DNA of 64,000 bases from Streptomyces californicus (GCF_000717645.1 NZ_JNZZ01000003.1:62001-126000), one strand, 5' to 3'. Shown: positions 50,237 to 62,974, numbered from the stretch's first letter. A program made the numbers and translations. The notes: generated from the sequence alone by a model not told the origin.

Positions 50237-50986
50237 GTGCTCTTCCACGGCACCGCGATCATCTTCGAGCGGTATGCCCGGCAGACCCTGCGCTCCCGCT
50301 TCCAGATCTTCTTCGGGATGCTGATGCCACTGCTCTACCTGCTCTTCTTCGGGCCGCTGCTCCGCGACCTGCCGCTCGGCTCCCCCGCCGACTCCTGGCA
50401 GATCCTGGTGCCCGGCCTGCTCCTCCAACTCAGCCTGTTCGGCGCGTCCTTCGCCGGCTTCGCGATCATCGTCGAGAAGTCGACCGGCGTCGTGGAGCGG
50501 ATGCGGGTGACCCCCGTCAGCCGGCCGGCCCTGCTGCTGGGGCGGGTGCTGCGGGACGCCCTGCTCCTCACCTTCCAGGCCGTCCTGCTGGTGCTCGCCG
50601 CGCTGCTCATGGGGTTGCGCGCCCCGCTGGCCGGCATCCTCATCGGCTTCGCCTTCACCGCGGTGCTGGCGCTCTCGCTGGCCTCGCTGTCGTACGCCCT
50701 GGCCATGCGGGTCGCCACGCCGCAGGAGTTCGGGCCGGTGATCAACGCGGTGACCATGCCGGCCATGCTGCTCTCCGGGCTGATGCTGCCCATCACGCTC
50801 GGCCCGGGGTGGCTGGACGTGGTCTCGCACCTCACCCCGTTCCGCTATCTGGTGGACGCCGTACGGGACGCCTACACGGGCTCGTACGCCACCGCGCACA
50901 TGCTGTACGGGGTCCTGGTCGCCGCCGGTTTCGCCGCCGCGGCCGTGACGGTGGGCACACGGGTCTTCCGGCGGGCCGGAGCGTAA
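50237..50986 (+). CDS. ABC-2 permease (DrrB-like)
   Basis: A 249-residue membrane protein with six hydrophobic segments and the ABC-2 signature SKSTGVVERMRVTPVSRPALLLGRVLRD (residue run split by loops), ending HLTPFRYLVDAVRDAYTGSY. GTG 50237 has AGGA 8 nt upstream. Works with the preceding ATPase as an exporter, probably of a toxic compound sensed by the TetR protein. Confidence 0.9.
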   Translation: MLFHGTAIIFERYARQTLRSRFQIFFGMLMPLLYLLFFGPLLRDLPLGSPADSWQILVPGLLLQLSLFGASFAGFAIIVEKSTGVVERMRVTPVSRPALLLGRVLRDALLLTFQAVLLVLAALLMGLRAPLAGILIGFAFTAVLALSLASLSYALAMRVATPQEFGPVINAVTMPAMLLSGLMLPITLGPGWLDVVSHLTPFRYLVDAVRDAYTGSYATAHMLYGVLVAAGFAAAAVTVGTRVFRRAGA

Positions 50987-50987
50987 C

Positions 50988-50993
50988 TACGCT
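50988..50993 (+). promoter_or_regulatory. Candidate -10 box of the adenosyltransferase gene
   Basis: TACGCT lies 6 nt before the ATG at 51000 and right after the permease stop, with no ribosome site. A leaderless transcript separate from the exporter operon is plausible. Confidence 0.45.
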
Positions 50994-50999
50994 GGGCCC

Positions 51000-51572
51000 A
51001 TGGTCAATCTGACGCGCATCTACACCCGGACCGGCGACCGGGGCACCACGGCCCTCGGCGACATGAGCCGCACCGCCAAGACCGATCTGCGGATCTCGGC
51101 GTACGCGGACGCCAACGAGGCCAACGCGGTGATCGGGACCGCCATCGCGCTGGGGCGGCTCCCCGACGAACTGGTGAAGGTCCTCGTCCGCGTCCAGAAC
51201 GACCTCTTCGACGTGGGCGCCGACCTGTCCACCCCCGTGGTCGAGGACCCGAAGTACCCGCCGCTGCGGGTCGAGCAGTCCTACGTCGACAAGCTGGAGG
51301 CCGACTGCGACCGCTTTCTGGAGGAGCTGGAGAAGCTCCGCAGCTTCATCCTTCCGGGCGGTACGCCGGGCGCTGCCCTGCTGCACCAGGCGTGCACGGT
51401 GGTGCGGCGCGCCGAGCGGTCCACCTGGGCGGCGCTGGAGGTGCACGGGGAGTCGATGAACGCCCTGACGGCCACCTACCTCAACCGCCTCTCCGACCTC
51501 CTGTTCATCCTGGCGCGGAGCGCGAACAAGGAGGTCGGGGACGTGCTGTGGGTGCCGGGCGGCGAGCGGTAG
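51000..51572 (+). CDS. Cob(I)alamin adenosyltransferase (PduO/MMAB type)
   Basis: A 190-residue trimeric enzyme. The ATP-binding N-terminus TRTGDRGTTALGDMSR is diagnostic, followed by ANEANAVIGTAIALG, LFDVGADLSTP, ILPGGTPGAALLHQACTVVRRAER and AYLNRLSDLLFILAR-like helices. It makes adenosylcobalamin from cob(I)alamin and ATP, the cofactor IcmA and methylmalonyl-CoA mutase need. Probably leaderless. Follows the ABC exporter but may have its own promoter. Confidence 0.93.
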   Translation: MVNLTRIYTRTGDRGTTALGDMSRTAKTDLRISAYADANEANAVIGTAIALGRLPDELVKVLVRVQNDLFDVGADLSTPVVEDPKYPPLRVEQSYVDKLEADCDRFLEELEKLRSFILPGGTPGAALLHQACTVVRRAERSTWAALEVHGESMNALTATYLNRLSDLLFILARSANKEVGDVLWVPGGER

Positions 51573-51635
51573 CGGACCGGACACGCGACGCGCCGCCCAC
51601 CGCCGGAGCGTCGTGGGCCGGGGCCACCGGGGCGG

Positions 51636-52208
51636 CTACGGGCGGTCGGCCGGCTCGCGCTCCGTCACCGCGCCCTCGGGGGCCTTCTTCGGGAACAGGG
51701 TGTAGCTCCCGGCGATGATCAGGTTGATCCCGATCACCAGGCCCATCTTCTGCTGCCAGGACCGCAGCGAGCCGACCGCCCCGTCCGGGCCCACGTACCA
51801 GATCGCTGCCTGGAGCAGGCCCAGGGCGATCACCGAGGCGAGGATCCAGCGGGCGGCGGTGCGCCACTCGTGGATCGCGCGGGCCGTGCCGTACGTGGGC
51901 GGCTTCACCGGCGGCGGGCCGCCGAACCAGCGGTGGGCGACCCAGGCGTCCACCTTCTTGATGGTGTGGTGGCCGAGGCCGACCGTGAAACCGATGTAGA
52001 CGGCGGCCAGACCGTGCTTCCAGTCCGGCTCGGCGCCGTTCTTCAGGTCGACGGCCGTCACCACCAGCAGGACGACCTCCAGCACCGGCTCGCACAGCAG
52101 CACGGCCGCGCCGATCCTCGGCTTCCTCGCGACGTACCGCAGGGCCAGTCCGGCGGCCAGCAGAACCCAGAACGCGACCTCGCAGGCCACGACCAACAGG
52201 GCGATCAC
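51636..52208 (-). CDS. Conserved membrane protein
   Basis: A 190-residue membrane protein with about four to five hydrophobic segments: start MIALLVVACEVAFWVLLAAGLAL, VLLCEPVLEVVLLVVTAVDL, ARWILASVIALGLLQAAIWYVG and GLVIGINLIIAGSYTLFPKK. Its central loop carries GLGHHTIKKVDAWVAHRWFGG. GTG 52208 has GGAGGAG upstream. Divergent from chiS. Not a family I can name; function unknown. Confidence 0.8.
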   Translation of the reverse strand: MIALLVVACEVAFWVLLAAGLALRYVARKPRIGAAVLLCEPVLEVVLLVVTAVDLKNGAEPDWKHGLAAVYIGFTVGLGHHTIKKVDAWVAHRWFGGPPPVKPPTYGTARAIHEWRTAARWILASVIALGLLQAAIWYVGPDGAVGSLRSWQQKMGLVIGINLIIAGSYTLFPKKAPEGAVTEREPADRP

Positions 52209-52342
52209 GACTCTCTCCTCCCGTTGACTCCAGCCTCCCTGCCGCCGGGCGCGGATACGTCGTCGGCAGTGACGAAACGGGACTGCATCCTTCGATGTAG
52301 TCGGACCTCGGCCCGCGTGGGGAGGTCCGGGGACGACGGCCC

Positions 52343-53557
52343 GTGTTGGATGGAGGGGTGCTCACCTCGATCCGCCCCGACCGCGACGCGGTGGCCCTCG
52401 CCGTCTCCGGGCTGCTCGGGGGGCTGCTCCTGTGGCGGCTGGGCCTCCACACCCAGGGCGGCCACCCCTTCTCCCCGCCCTGGGCCACCCTCGTACCGCT
52501 GACCGTCATGGCCTCGGCCGAGCTGCTGCGCCGCGAGGCCCCGCGCACGGCGCTGGCCGTCGGCACGCTCGCGCTGGTGGCGGACCAGTTCACCCGGGGC
52601 AGCCTCGCCACCGTCCTGATGTTCACGGACGTCATGTACGCGGCCGTGCTGTACGGGCCGCCGGCCGCCGCCCGCCGCCTCCCGGTGGCCACGCTCCTGG
52701 TCACCGTGGCGTCCACCATCGGCTTCCTGGCCTGGTTCCAGAAGCCCGAGGCGCTGCTGATCGGCCTGGTCATCGGGCTGGTCTCGTTCATCCCCGCCCT
52801 GACCGGGGTCAGTGTGCGCAGCCACCGGACAGCGGCCGACGCCGCCCGGCTGGCCGCCGCCCAGACCGCCCGGCTCGCCGAGATGGACCGGACGCAGGCG
52901 GTGGCCGCCGAGCGGGCCCGCATGGCGCGGGAGTTGCACGACATGGTGGCCGGCCACCTCTCCGCCGTGGCGATCCACTCCACGGCGGCCCTGTCCATCG
53001 ACGACCCGGAGACCTCGCGCGGCGCGCTGAAGGTGATCCGGGAGAACAGCGTCGAGGGGCTGGCGGAGATGCGGCGGCTGATCGGGCTGCTGCGCGAGGG
53101 CGGTGAGGACGGCGCCCCGGTCGCGGCCCCGACGCTGGCGGCGCTGGACGCCCTGATCGAGCAGACGAACGCCAACGGGGCGTCCGGCGGGCTCGTCTGC
53201 GTCCTGGAGGACCGCCGGGCCCCGGACGCCGGGGCGCTGCCGACGCCGGTCGAACTGGCCGCGTACCGGATCGTCCAGGAGTCCCTGACCAACGCCCTCA
53301 AGCACGCGGCGCCGGGCCCGGTCGTGGTGCGGCTCGGCCGGTCCGGCGAGCTGCTGACGGTCGAAGTGACCAGTGCGGTCGGCAGCCGGACCGGGCCCAC
53401 GGCGCCCGGCTCGGGGGCGGGCCTGGTGGGCATGCGGGAGCGGGCGGCGCTGCTGGGCGGGACGTTCGGGGCGGGGGCCGAACCGGGCGGCGGCGGCGCG
53501 AAGATCTGGCGGGTACGGGCCCAGCTGCCCGTACGGGAGAAGGAGACGCGGGAATGA
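52343..53557 (+). CDS. chiS: Sensor histidine kinase of chitinase regulation
   Basis: A 404-residue NarL-type sensor kinase. Four to five hydrophobic segments in the first 160 residues, then the HisKA_3 dimer helix with His199 in ARELHDMVAGHLS, and an HATPase domain with AYRIVQESLTNALKHAA and GAGLVGMRERAALLGG. It should phosphorylate the ChiR regulator in response to chitin-derived signals. The GTG start is followed by a second in-frame GTG at 52358. The next gene overlaps by 4 nt. Named from position beside chiR-chiC, as in S. coelicolor. Confidence 0.87.
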   Translation: MLDGGVLTSIRPDRDAVALAVSGLLGGLLLWRLGLHTQGGHPFSPPWATLVPLTVMASAELLRREAPRTALAVGTLALVADQFTRGSLATVLMFTDVMYAAVLYGPPAAARRLPVATLLVTVASTIGFLAWFQKPEALLIGLVIGLVSFIPALTGVSVRSHRTAADAARLAAAQTARLAEMDRTQAVAAERARMARELHDMVAGHLSAVAIHSTAALSIDDPETSRGALKVIRENSVEGLAEMRRLIGLLREGGEDGAPVAAPTLAALDALIEQTNANGASGGLVCVLEDRRAPDAGALPTPVELAAYRIVQESLTNALKHAAPGPVVVRLGRSGELLTVEVTSAVGSRTGPTAPGSGAGLVGMRERAALLGGTFGAGAEPGGGGAKIWRVRAQLPVREKETRE

Positions 53558-54255
53558 CGATCCGGGTACTGGTGGCCGAGGACCAGGCGGCCGTGCGCGC
53601 GGGGCTCGTACTGATCCTCTCCAGCGCGCCGGACATCAAGGTCGTCGGGGAGGCCGGGGACGGGGAGACGGCGGTGCGCCTGGCTCGGGAGATCCGGCCG
53701 GATCTCGTCCTGATGGATGTGCAGATGCCCCGGCTGGACGGGGTGTCGGCGACCCGGCAGGTGGTCGCGGAGCGGCTGGCGGACGTCCTCGTGCTGACGA
53801 CGTTCGACCTGGACGCGTACGTGTTCGGCGCGCTGCGGGCGGGCGCCTCCGGTTTCCTGCTGAAGAACACCGACGCGCGCGACCTGCTGGAGGCGGTACG
53901 GACGGTGGCGCGCGGCGAGGGGCTGATCGCCCCGGCGGTGACCCGCCGCCTGATCGCGGAGTTCGCCGGAAGCGGGGACGGTGACGGAAGCGGATCGGGG
54001 GCGGGTTCGGGGCCGGGGGCCGTACGGGGGCGGAGCGCGCCCGATCCGGCGGTGCTGGAGGCACTGGAGGCGCTCACCCGGCGCGAGCGCGAGGTGCTGG
54101 GCTGCCTGGGCGAGGGGCTGTCGAACGCGGAGATCGCGGTGCGGCTCTCGATGGCGGAGGCCACGGTGAAGACCCACGTCAGCAGGCTGCTGGGCAAGCT
54201 GGAGCTGCGCAGCCGGGTCCAGGCGGCCGTTCTGGCGCAGGAGTTGGGGATCTGA
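53554..54255 (+). CDS. chiR: LuxR-type response regulator of chitinase
   Basis: A 233-residue regulator. Receiver with Asp55 in LVLMDVQMP and Lys in GFLLKNTDARDL; linker rich in Gly and Ser (GSGDGDGSGSGAGSGPG); then the helix-turn-helix TRREREVLGCLGEGLSNAEIAVRLSMAEATVKTHVSRLLGKL. ATG 53554 overlaps the chiS stop. It lies directly upstream of chiC and in S. coelicolor its orthologue controls that gene. Confidence 0.9.
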   Translation: MTIRVLVAEDQAAVRAGLVLILSSAPDIKVVGEAGDGETAVRLAREIRPDLVLMDVQMPRLDGVSATRQVVAERLADVLVLTTFDLDAYVFGALRAGASGFLLKNTDARDLLEAVRTVARGEGLIAPAVTRRLIAEFAGSGDGDGSGSGAGSGPGAVRGRSAPDPAVLEALEALTRREREVLGCLGEGLSNAEIAVRLSMAEATVKTHVSRLLGKLELRSRVQAAVLAQELGI

Positions 54256-54270
54256 GGGGAGGTCGATCTT

Positions 54271-54303
54271 TGGTCCAGACCTCTTGACGATTGGTCCAGA
54301 CCT
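54271..54303 (+). promoter_or_regulatory. Two DasR-like repeats over the chiC promoter
   Basis: TGGTCCAGACCT occurs at 54271-54282 and 54292-54303, a start-to-start spacing of 21 bp (two helical turns). Both resemble the palindromic TGGTCTAGACCA-type sites bound by the GlcNAc-responsive regulator DasR at chitinase promoters. The second overlaps the promoter spacer. Confidence 0.85.
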
Positions 54304-54312
54304 TCCTACTGT
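54284..54312 (+). promoter_or_regulatory. chiC promoter
   Basis: TTGACG at 54284-54289 and TACTGT at 54307-54312 with 17 nt between them. The -35 lies between the two DasR-like repeats, so both binding sites would block polymerase. The start codon is about 106 nt further on. Confidence 0.8.
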
Positions 54313-54417
54313 CCTCGTCACACACTGCGGTGAGTACGAGCAACCGTACTCAGGGCGGCGCAGGGTTTGCAGTCCACGAATCACCCCCGTTTGCTGGACC
54401 TCACCCGAGGAGCACCG

Positions 54418-56295
54418 TTGAGCACTGAAACCCCCCGACGCCGTTCCAGACTCAGATGGATACCCGTCCGCAGCGGCAGGTCCAAGGTCGTCGCCGGCCT
54501 GACCGCGCTGGTCGTGCCGCTGGCCGCGATGGTGGGCCTGGCCTCCCCCGCGGCGGCCGCCGCGACGGCCACCGCCACGTACACCAAGAAGTCCGACTGG
54601 GGCAGCGGGTTCGAGGGCCAGTGGACGGTGAAGAACACCGGCACCACCGCGCTCTCCTCCTGGACCATCGAGTGGGACTTCCCCTCCGGCACCGCCGCAG
54701 GCTCCGCCTGGGACGCCAACCTCACCAAGAGCGGCAACCACTACACCGCCAAGAACCTGTCCTGGAACGGGACCGTGGCGCCCGGCGCCAGCATCAGCTT
54801 CGGGTTCAACGGCACCGGCTCCGGCTCCCCCACGGGCTGCAAGCTGAACGGCGCCTCCTGTGACGGCGGCCCCAACGTCCCCGGTGACAACCCGCCCTCC
54901 GCCCCCGGCACCCCGACCACCAGCGACGTCACCAACACCTCGGTGAAGCTCAGCTGGAGCGCTGCCACCGACGACAAGGGCGTCAAGAACTACGACGTGC
55001 TGCGCGACGGCGCGAAGGTCGCCACGGTCACCGGCACCACGTACACCAACACCGGTCTGACCGCCGGCACCGACTACTCCTACGCCGTGCAGGCCCGGGA
55101 CACCGCCGACCAGACCGGCCCGGCCTCCGGCTCCGTCTCCGTGCGCACCACCGGCGGTGGCGGCGGCGAGCAGCCCGGCGGCGACAAGGTCAACCTGGGC
55201 TACTTCACCAACTGGGGCGTCTACGGGCGCAACTACCACGTGAAGAACCTGGTGACGTCCGGCTCGGCCGCGAAGATCACGCACATCAACTACGCCTTCG
55301 GCAACGTGCAGAACGGCAAGTGCACCATCGGCGACTCCTACGCCGACTACGACAAGGCGTACACCGCCGACCAGTCCGTCGACGGCGTCGCCGACACCTG
55401 GGACCAGCCCCTGCGCGGCAACTTCAACCAGCTGCGCAAGCTGAAGGCCAAGTACCCGCACATCAAGGTCCTCTGGTCCTTCGGCGGCTGGACCTGGTCC
55501 GGCGGCTTCCCCCAGGCCGCGCAGAACCCCGCCGCGTTCGCCCAGTCCTGCTACGACCTGGTCGAGGACCCCCGCTGGGCCGATGTCTTCGACGGCATCG
55601 ACCTCGACTGGGAGTACCCCAACGCCTGCGGTCTCACCTGCGACACCAGTGGTCCGGGCGCGCTGAAGAAGCTCTCCGACGCCACCCGCGCCAAGTTCGG
55701 CTCGAAGAACCTGGTCACCGCCGCCATCACCGCGGACGGCTCGGACGGCGGCAAGATCGACGCCACCGACTACGCGGGCGCCGCCCAGTCCATGGACTGG
55801 TACAACGTGATGACGTACGACTTCTTCGGCGCCTGGGCCGCCAAGGGCCCGACGGCCCCCCACTCGCCGCTGACCTCGTACGCCGGCATCCCGCAGCAGG
55901 GCTTCACCTCCGCCGACGCCATCGCCAAGCTCAAGGCCCAGGGCGTCCCGGCCAAGAAGCTCCTCCTCGGCATCGGCTTCTACGGCCGCGGCTGGACCGG
56001 CGTCACCCAGGCCGCCCCCGGCGGCACGGCGACCGGCGCGGCCCCGGGTACGTACGAGGCGGGCATCGAGGACTACAAGGTCCTGAAGAACTCCTGCCCG
56101 ACGACCGGCACCATCGCCGGCACGGCCTACGCCCACTGCGGCAGCAACTGGTGGAGCTACGACACCCCGGCGACCATCGGCACCAAGATGACCTGGGCGA
56201 AGAACCAGGGCCTCGGTGGCGCGTTCTTCTGGGAGTTCTCCGGCGACACCGCCAACGGCGAACTGGTGACCGCGATGGACAGCGGTCTCAAGTAA
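54418..56295 (+). CDS. chiC: Secreted chitinase: CBM2, FnIII, GH18
   Basis: A 625-residue secreted enzyme. TTG 54418 is the start (MSTETPRRRSR) because GAGGAG lies 6 nt upstream. Signal peptide to about residue 50 (SPAAAAA), CBM2-type binding domain about 51-157 (YTKKSDWGSGFEGQWTVKN), FnIII about 159-249, Gly-rich linker, GH18 catalytic domain about 256-625. Active site DGIDLDWEYP places the acid at Glu399, with Asp395 and Asp397. YNVMTYDFFGAW and GAFFWEFSGD are further family motifs. It hydrolyses chitin outside the cell. Regulated by two DasR-like sites and, by position, ChiS/ChiR. Confidence 0.93.
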   Translation: MSTETPRRRSRLRWIPVRSGRSKVVAGLTALVVPLAAMVGLASPAAAAATATATYTKKSDWGSGFEGQWTVKNTGTTALSSWTIEWDFPSGTAAGSAWDANLTKSGNHYTAKNLSWNGTVAPGASISFGFNGTGSGSPTGCKLNGASCDGGPNVPGDNPPSAPGTPTTSDVTNTSVKLSWSAATDDKGVKNYDVLRDGAKVATVTGTTYTNTGLTAGTDYSYAVQARDTADQTGPASGSVSVRTTGGGGGEQPGGDKVNLGYFTNWGVYGRNYHVKNLVTSGSAAKITHINYAFGNVQNGKCTIGDSYADYDKAYTADQSVDGVADTWDQPLRGNFNQLRKLKAKYPHIKVLWSFGGWTWSGGFPQAAQNPAAFAQSCYDLVEDPRWADVFDGIDLDWEYPNACGLTCDTSGPGALKKLSDATRAKFGSKNLVTAAITADGSDGGKIDATDYAGAAQSMDWYNVMTYDFFGAWAAKGPTAPHSPLTSYAGIPQQGFTSADAIAKLKAQGVPAKKLLLGIGFYGRGWTGVTQAAPGGTATGAAPGTYEAGIEDYKVLKNSCPTTGTIAGTAYAHCGSNWWSYDTPATIGTKMTWAKNQGLGGAFFWEFSGDTANGELVTAMDSGLK

Positions 56296-56330
56296 TCCCC
56301 ACGCCGTAGCAGCAGTACCGCACCACCCCG

Positions 56331-56377
56331 GAAAAGCGCCGGGGAGACGGGTCCGCCCCCCGTCTCCCCGGCTTTTC
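56331..56377 (+). terminator. Terminator of chiC
   Basis: 13-nt arms (56339-56351 and 56359-56371) with additional flanking AAAAGC/GCTTTT pairing, so a long stem followed by TTTT. It lies about 40 nt after the chiC stop. Confidence 0.85.
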
Positions 56378-56491
56378 GCTGTGTGTACGGAGAAGTCGGT
56401 GACCGCGCCGCGTCGTGAGGGCGCGGACCTGGTCCGCCGCGGCCGCGCCCTGGCCCCGGGCCCTCCGAAGGGCCTCGCCGGGAGCGGTCCC

Positions 56492-56938
56492 TCAGGCCAC
56501 GTTCACCCGCTGGCCGGGCGGGGCCGCCTCCAGCCAGGCCAGGAAGCCGGTGAGGGCGTCCTCGCTCATCGCCAGCTCCAGGCGGGTCCCCCGGTGGAGG
56601 CAGCCGAGCACGACGGAGTCGGACAGGAGCGCCAGTTCCTCCTCGCCCTCGGGCAGCCGTCGGCCGACCACCTCGATAGCAGAACGCTCCAGGCCCCGGC
56701 GGGGGCGAGGAGCGTAGGAGAAGACGCGGAACCAGTCGACGCGGTCACCGCTGTAGCGCGCGACCCCGTACACCCAGCCTTTGCCGAGGGAGTCCGGTTC
56801 CTCGGACACGTCCCAGCGCAGACTGCAGTCGAAGGTCCCTCCGGAGCGCTGGATCAGCCGCCGGCGCAGGCCGAAGACGAACAGCCCCAGCAGGACCAGG
56901 ACCACGACGGACAAGCCCACCCACAACGCGAGGACCAT
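56492..56938 (-). CDS. DUF2550 family membrane-anchored protein
   Basis: A 148-residue protein with one N-terminal membrane helix (VLALWVGLSVVVLVLLGLFV), then a basic FGLRRRLIQRSGG and a soluble domain containing WDVSEEPDSLGKGWVYGVARYSGD and LLSDSVVLGCLHRGTRLELAMSEDAL. Typical of DUF2550 proteins downstream of atpC in actinobacteria; function unknown. I chose ATG 56938; GTG 56944 is the alternative, both served by GAGGAGG. Probably transcribed after the atp operon, though a hairpin intervenes. Confidence 0.88.
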   Translation of the reverse strand: MVLALWVGLSVVVLVLLGLFVFGLRRRLIQRSGGTFDCSLRWDVSEEPDSLGKGWVYGVARYSGDRVDWFRVFSYAPRPRRGLERSAIEVVGRRLPEGEEELALLSDSVVLGCLHRGTRLELAMSEDALTGFLAWLEAAPPGQRVNVA

Positions 56939-57000
56939 CTCCACCGACCTCCTCGCATCGTCGAGTAACGAACACCGAAACCGTATTGCACCTGCATCGC

Positions 57001-57047
57001 CTCAGCCGCGACCCGGCTGGATCGCTCCAGCTCGGGCCGCGGCTGAG
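57001..57047 (-). terminator. Terminator-like hairpin after atpC
   Basis: Outer arms CTCAGCCGCG (57001-57010) and its complement (57038-57047), with a second imperfect pairing inside. It lies 25 nt after the atpC stop on the minus strand and has no T-run. Confidence 0.65.
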
Positions 57048-57071
57048 TAAAAACATCACTCCGTGGGGGTG

Positions 57072-57446
57072 CTAGTGCACCGCCACCGCGCGCAGACGGA
57101 TCTCGGCGCGCCGCTCGGCGGCGGCGTCCGCGTCCGACTTCGCGAGCTCGAGCGCCCGCTGGGCACGCTCGACATCGATCTCGTCGGCCAGCTCGGCGAT
57201 CTCGGCCAGCAGCGACAGCTTGTCGTCCGCGAACGAGATGAATCCGCCGTGCACAGCGGCGATCACGGTGCCGCCCTCGCTCGTGCGGATCGTCACCGGG
57301 CCCGATTCCAGCACACCCAGAAGCGGCTGGTGACCGGGCATGACGCCGATGTCGCCGGACGTGGTGCGCGCGACGACCAGGGTGGCCTCGCCGGACCAGA
57401 CACTTCGGTCCGCGGCGACCAGCTCGACATGCAGCTCAGCAGCCAA
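57072..57446 (-). CDS. atpC: F1 ATP synthase epsilon subunit
   Basis: A 124-residue subunit with the beta-barrel ([39 protein letters not shown]) and a C-terminal helix rich in Ala and Arg that regulates the rotor. The start is TTG 57446, with GAGGAG 6 nt upstream. Last gene of the atp operon; separated from atpD by 109 nt with a hairpin. Confidence 0.95.
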   Translation of the reverse strand: MAAELHVELVAADRSVWSGEATLVVARTTSGDIGVMPGHQPLLGVLESGPVTIRTSEGGTVIAAVHGGFISFADDKLSLLAEIAELADEIDVERAQRALELAKSDADAAAERRAEIRLRAVAVH

Positions 57447-57465
57447 GGGTGGCTCCTCGGGTCAC

Positions 57466-57487
57466 CACCCGGCCGACCGGCCGGGTG
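57466..57487 (-). terminator. Hairpin in the atpD-atpC gap
   Basis: 9-nt arms including ACCCGGCC/GGCCGGGT with loop GACC, just upstream of the atpC ribosome site. It may act as an attenuator or a processing and stability element that sets epsilon expression. Confidence 0.55.
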
Positions 57488-57555
57488 TTGGGTCAATTCT
57501 ACGGGGCGTGGTGAGGGGGGCGGGACACACCCACCCCCCTCGGTGAGCCGGAGGC

Positions 57556-59915
<2,360 letters not shown>

Positions 59916-59918
59916 CGA

Positions 59919-61490
<1,572 letters not shown>

Positions 61491-61625
61491 CTGGGTTCCC
61501 TGCTCTCCTTGTTGGGCCCGAAGTTTCTTAAGGGGGTCTGGGGGCCGACCCCCAGGAATCTTCTGCAGTTTCTGCACGGCCCAACCGGGCCGCTGGTCTT
61601 GCGTGTTCTTCTGCGCTGCGCTGTG
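61491..61625 (-). other. atpH-atpA intergenic gap with two hairpins
   Basis: 135 nt. One stem has arms CTGGGGG/CCCCCAG (61538-61544 and 61549-61555) with loop CCGA; another has CGGCCC/GGGCCG (61577-61582 and 61587-61592) with loop AACC. The first sits within a GGGGGTCTGGGGG-type sequence that recurs, from memory, in Streptomyces genomes. It may be an mRNA processing or stability site; no promoter is evident. Confidence 0.55.
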
Positions 61626-62441
61626 TCAGCCGGCCATGCGGCGGGTCGCCTCGTCGAGACGCTCCGCGACGGTGCCGTTGATGATCTCGTCACCGACGCG
61701 CACCGAGACCCCGCCGAGGACCGAGGGGTCCACGTCCAGGTTCAGGTGCATCTCCCGGCCGTACAGCTTCGCCAGAGCGGCGCCGAGGCGCTGCTTCTGC
61801 CGGTCGCTGAGCGGCACCGCCGAGGTGACGACGGCGACCGTGCGGTTCCGGCGCTCCGCGGCGAGCTTGGACAGCGAGTCCAGCCCTGCCTCCAGGCTAC
61901 GTCCACGCGGCTGGGTCACGAGGCGGACGATGATCCGCTCGGTGACCGGCTGCGCCTTGCCGCCGAGCAGGCTGCGCAGCAGCTGGCTCTTGGCGGTGGT
62001 CGTGGCCGTACGGCTGGTCAGCGCGGAGCGCAGCTCCGTGTCGGAGCCGACGATCCGGCTGAACCGGAACAGCTCGTCCTCGACGTCGTCGAGGCGTCCG
62101 CCGCGCTGGGCCGCGGTGAGGTCGGCGGTGTTCGCCAGCTCCTCGACCGAGTCCACCAGGTCGCGCGAGCGCGACCAGCGGGATCGGACGAGTCCGGAGA
62201 CCAGGTCGACGGTCTCGCCGCCGACCTGTCCGCCGAGCAGCCGCGCGGCCAGTTCGGCCTTGCTCTCGCCGCTCTGGGCCGGGTCGGTGAGAACCCGGCG
62301 CAGGGATACTTCGCGGTCGAGCAGTGCGGTGACCGACGCCAGCTCCTCGGCGAGCTTCGCCGCGTCGACCGACGTGTTGTCGGTCAGCGCGTCGAGACGC
62401 TCGCGTGCGGCGGCCAGCGCTTCGCGGCTCGCGCCGTTCAT
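61626..62441 (-). CDS. atpH: F1 ATP synthase delta subunit
   Basis: A 271-residue stator subunit, long because actinobacterial delta proteins carry an N-terminal extension: MNGASREALAAARERLDAL, LLDREVSLRRVLTDPAQSGESKAELAARLLGG, and the C-terminal LYGREMHLNLDVDPSVLGGVSVRVGDEIINGT. It links F1 to the b stalk. The ATG overlaps the atpF stop (ATGA). Confidence 0.96.
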   Translation of the reverse strand: MNGASREALAAARERLDALTDNTSVDAAKLAEELASVTALLDREVSLRRVLTDPAQSGESKAELAARLLGGQVGGETVDLVSGLVRSRWSRSRDLVDSVEELANTADLTAAQRGGRLDDVEDELFRFSRIVGSDTELRSALTSRTATTTAKSQLLRSLLGGKAQPVTERIIVRLVTQPRGRSLEAGLDSLSKLAAERRNRTVAVVTSAVPLSDRQKQRLGAALAKLYGREMHLNLDVDPSVLGGVSVRVGDEIINGTVAERLDEATRRMAG

Positions 62442-62974
62442 CGGGCCGCCTCGGCCTTCGCCTCGAGCTCGTCGAGGAACCGGTCGACGGTGCCGCTCTG
62501 CCGGGCGTGGTCCTGGAGGGACTCGCCGACGAGCTTGCCGGCCAGGTCGGTGGCGAGCTTGCCCACGTCCTGACGCAGCGCCGAGGCGGCGGCCTTGCGG
62601 TCGGCCTCGATCTGGGTGTGGCCCGCGGCGATGATCTCCTCGCGCTGGCGCTGACCCTCCGCCTTCATCTCCTGGATGATGACGGCACCCTGCTCCTGCG
62701 CCTCCTGGCGCAGACGGGCGGCCTCGTGACGGGCCTCCGCCAGCTGGGCCTTGTACTGCTCAAGAACGCTCTGCGCCTCGGTCTGAGCCGCCTCGGCCTT
62801 CTCGATACCACCTTCGATCGCCTCGCGACGCTCGTCCAGGGCCTTGTTGATGGCCGGGAGGAGCTTCTTGTAGAAGACGAAGAAGACAATGCTGAAGCAG
62901 ATCAGGCCGATGACAATCTCGGGCCAGACCGGCCACAGCGGTGACTGCGGCTCCTCTGCTGCCAAGTGCAACAT
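62438..62974 (-). CDS. atpF: ATP synthase subunit b
   Basis: A 178-residue stalk protein with one N-terminal membrane helix (VWPEIVIGLICFSIVFFVFY) then a long coiled coil (LLPAINKALDERREAIEGGIE, EAAQTEAQSVLEQYKAQLAEARHEAARLRQEAQEQG read in parts). ATG 62974 has AAAGG 7 nt upstream. Overlaps atpH by 4 nt. Confidence 0.96.
   Translation of the reverse strand: MLHLAAEEPQSPLWPVWPEIVIGLICFSIVFFVFYKKLLPAINKALDERREAIEGGIEKAEAAQTEAQSVLEQYKAQLAEARHEAARLRQEAQEQGAVIIQEMKAEGQRQREEIIAAGHTQIEADRKAAASALRQDVGKLATDLAGKLVGESLQDHARQSGTVDRFLDELEAKAEAAR

Noticed and set aside
51505..56136. 1543-codon minus-strand frame opposite chiS-chiR-chiC
   Set aside because: Crosses several real genes; no recognisable protein.
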